Shown piece after piece: positions 4,709 to 5,441 of a stretch of DNA of 5,441 nt (position 1 is its first letter; each line of letters begins with the position of its first letter). The stretch lies in assembly GCA_946482355.1 (NCBI GenBank), contig CAMLRE010000174.1, positions 1 through 5,441 on the forward strand. Direction: 5' to 3'. The translations under genes and the position numbers were made by a program. The notes under the pieces were generated by a model that made no database searches, was not told the DNA's origin, and saw nothing but the letters and a program-made list of their open reading frames with translations. This DNA comes from an uncultured Bdellovibrio sp. (GTDB lineage: Bacteria; Bdellovibrionota; Bdellovibrionia; Bdellovibrionales; Bdellovibrionaceae).

Positions 4709-5441
4709 TTACTTCGCCTTCATCGCTTTATCGATGTCGAACATATACATATTTGGATCAGTATAGTTTTTATAATCACCTTCACGGTCAGTGAACGGCG
4801 GGAAAGCCGCATTGGTTGGCCCTAGTACATCAACTACAGCTCCTGAGTAAGCTAAAACACTGTAACCTTCATTGCAGTTTGAAGTTACATTTTCTAATCC
4901 TAAAGGAAGTAGTTTGTATTTTGGATTTTGTCCTGCATTAGCATCAAAAGCCGGATATAGCTTTTCACCACCGCCCGCTGGTTCTTTTAATAAACTGATA
5001 TTTTCACCTAAGGCTACGGCGTACATACCTTTCACCGGATAAATTCCATGTGAACCTTTTGCAGCTACAGCTAAGATACGTCCGTTTTCAGTTGGTACCT
5101 TCGGCATATTTAAGTACGCACGGCCGCCTTTCCATTCTTGAATGCGGTTACCGGCAGAATCAAGTTGGGCCATAAGTTGATTAGCTAAATGGGCCCCGTA
5201 AATTACAAAAACCGGTTGGCGTGATTTATTTAAAACTACTGTTAAGCTTTCGCGATCAAGAATATGTGAAGCTGCCACTGGTTTGTTGATGCTTCCGTTT
5301 TTTGTGTCGTAAGCATAAAAGAAGTGATAGTTAATGTAGATGTAAGGCGAAGGCATAGGAACAACTTTCACAGTTTTATCGCGAGTGACGAATGTCGTTT
5401 TTTTATGTTCAAAGATAGAATAGTAAACCGCTAAATTATTT
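4709..5441 (-). CDS. C-terminal 243 residues of a protein of unknown family, cut by the right edge
   Basis: The stop codon TAA is at 4709-4711. Reading leftward from the stop, the frame stays open to the last base of the window. The first visible residues are NNLAVYYSIFEHKKTTF, which run on into KVVPMPSPYIYINYHFF. A GTG at 5369-5371 could be taken as a start, but the upstream codons read as ordinary protein and no Shine-Dalgarno or signal peptide precedes that GTG. The true start is therefore probably outside the window. The visible part is rich in Tyr, Gly, Pro and Asn, has a single Cys (in TSNCNEGY), and has short beta-like blocks (ESLTVVLN, QPVFVIYGAHLA, GRILAVAAKG). It ends with a charged helix (DIDKAMKAK). 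I recognise no domain. Whether it is exported cannot be seen. A hairpin follows its stop. Confidence 0.7.
   Translation of the reverse strand, partial: NNLAVYYSIFEHKKTTFVTRDKTVKVVPMPSPYIYINYHFFYAYDTKNGSINKPVAASHILDRESLTVVLNKSRQPVFVIYGAHLANQLMAQLDSAGNRIQEWKGGRAYLNMPKVPTENGRILAVAAKGSHGIYPVKGMYAVALGENISLLKEPAGGGEKLYPAFDANAGQNPKYKLLPLGLENVTSNCNEGYSVLAYSGAVVDVLGPTNAAFPPFTDREGDYKNYTDPNMYMFDIDKAMKAK

Noticed and set aside
1..5441. CRISPR arrays, insertion sequences, tRNA or rRNA genes
   Set aside because: No regularly spaced repeats, transposase-like frames, terminal inverted repeats or RNA-gene signatures were seen on either strand.

Overview
The window is a chromosomal stretch of roughly 40% GC from a Gram-negative bacterium. 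Five of its eight genes are short and start with a Sec-type signal peptide, with no multi-copy or mobile DNA. The mix of many small secreted proteins of unknown family, a papain-like protease, a YD-repeat protein and a DUF883/YqjE-like membrane pair would fit a Bdellovibrio-like predator. That taxonomic guess is inference from style, not from a marker gene.

Layout from left to right. (1) At 1-162 lies the C-terminal end of an ArsR-type winged-helix regulator, cut by the window edge and followed by a weak terminator-like hairpin. (2) At 246-914 is a two-gene membrane unit on the plus strand: a DUF883-like (ElaB/YqjD type) coiled-coil protein with a C-terminal anchor, then a YqjE/holin-III-like protein with two membrane segments. 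(3) At 922-2300, on the minus strand, is a tight two-gene operon. It holds a small exported six-cysteine protein and, overlapping it by ATGA, an exported papain-like cysteine protease that has no room for its own inhibitory propeptide. (4) At 2424-4062, on the plus strand and divergent from the protease operon, is an exported 410-residue YD-repeat (Rhs-like) protein. It overlaps the start of a small exported protein with a hydrophobic N-terminus and a Thr/Ser/Gly-rich tail. (5) At 4059-4583, on the minus strand, is an exported beta-rich protein of unknown family whose stop codon shares the palindrome TTAA with that of the preceding plus-strand gene. (6) From 4709 to the right edge, on the minus strand, is the C-terminal part of a larger protein of unknown family. 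It is open to the window edge, so a short ORF starting inside the window would be misleading.

The most testable idea is the central divergent locus. The protease without a propeptide is translationally coupled to a small cysteine-rich exported protein that could be its inhibitor or folding partner, as staphostatins are for staphopains. Next to it, facing away, is a miniature Rhs-like protein without a toxin tip, followed by a small exported protein where an immunity gene would normally sit. Whether these four genes act together cannot be decided from sequence alone.
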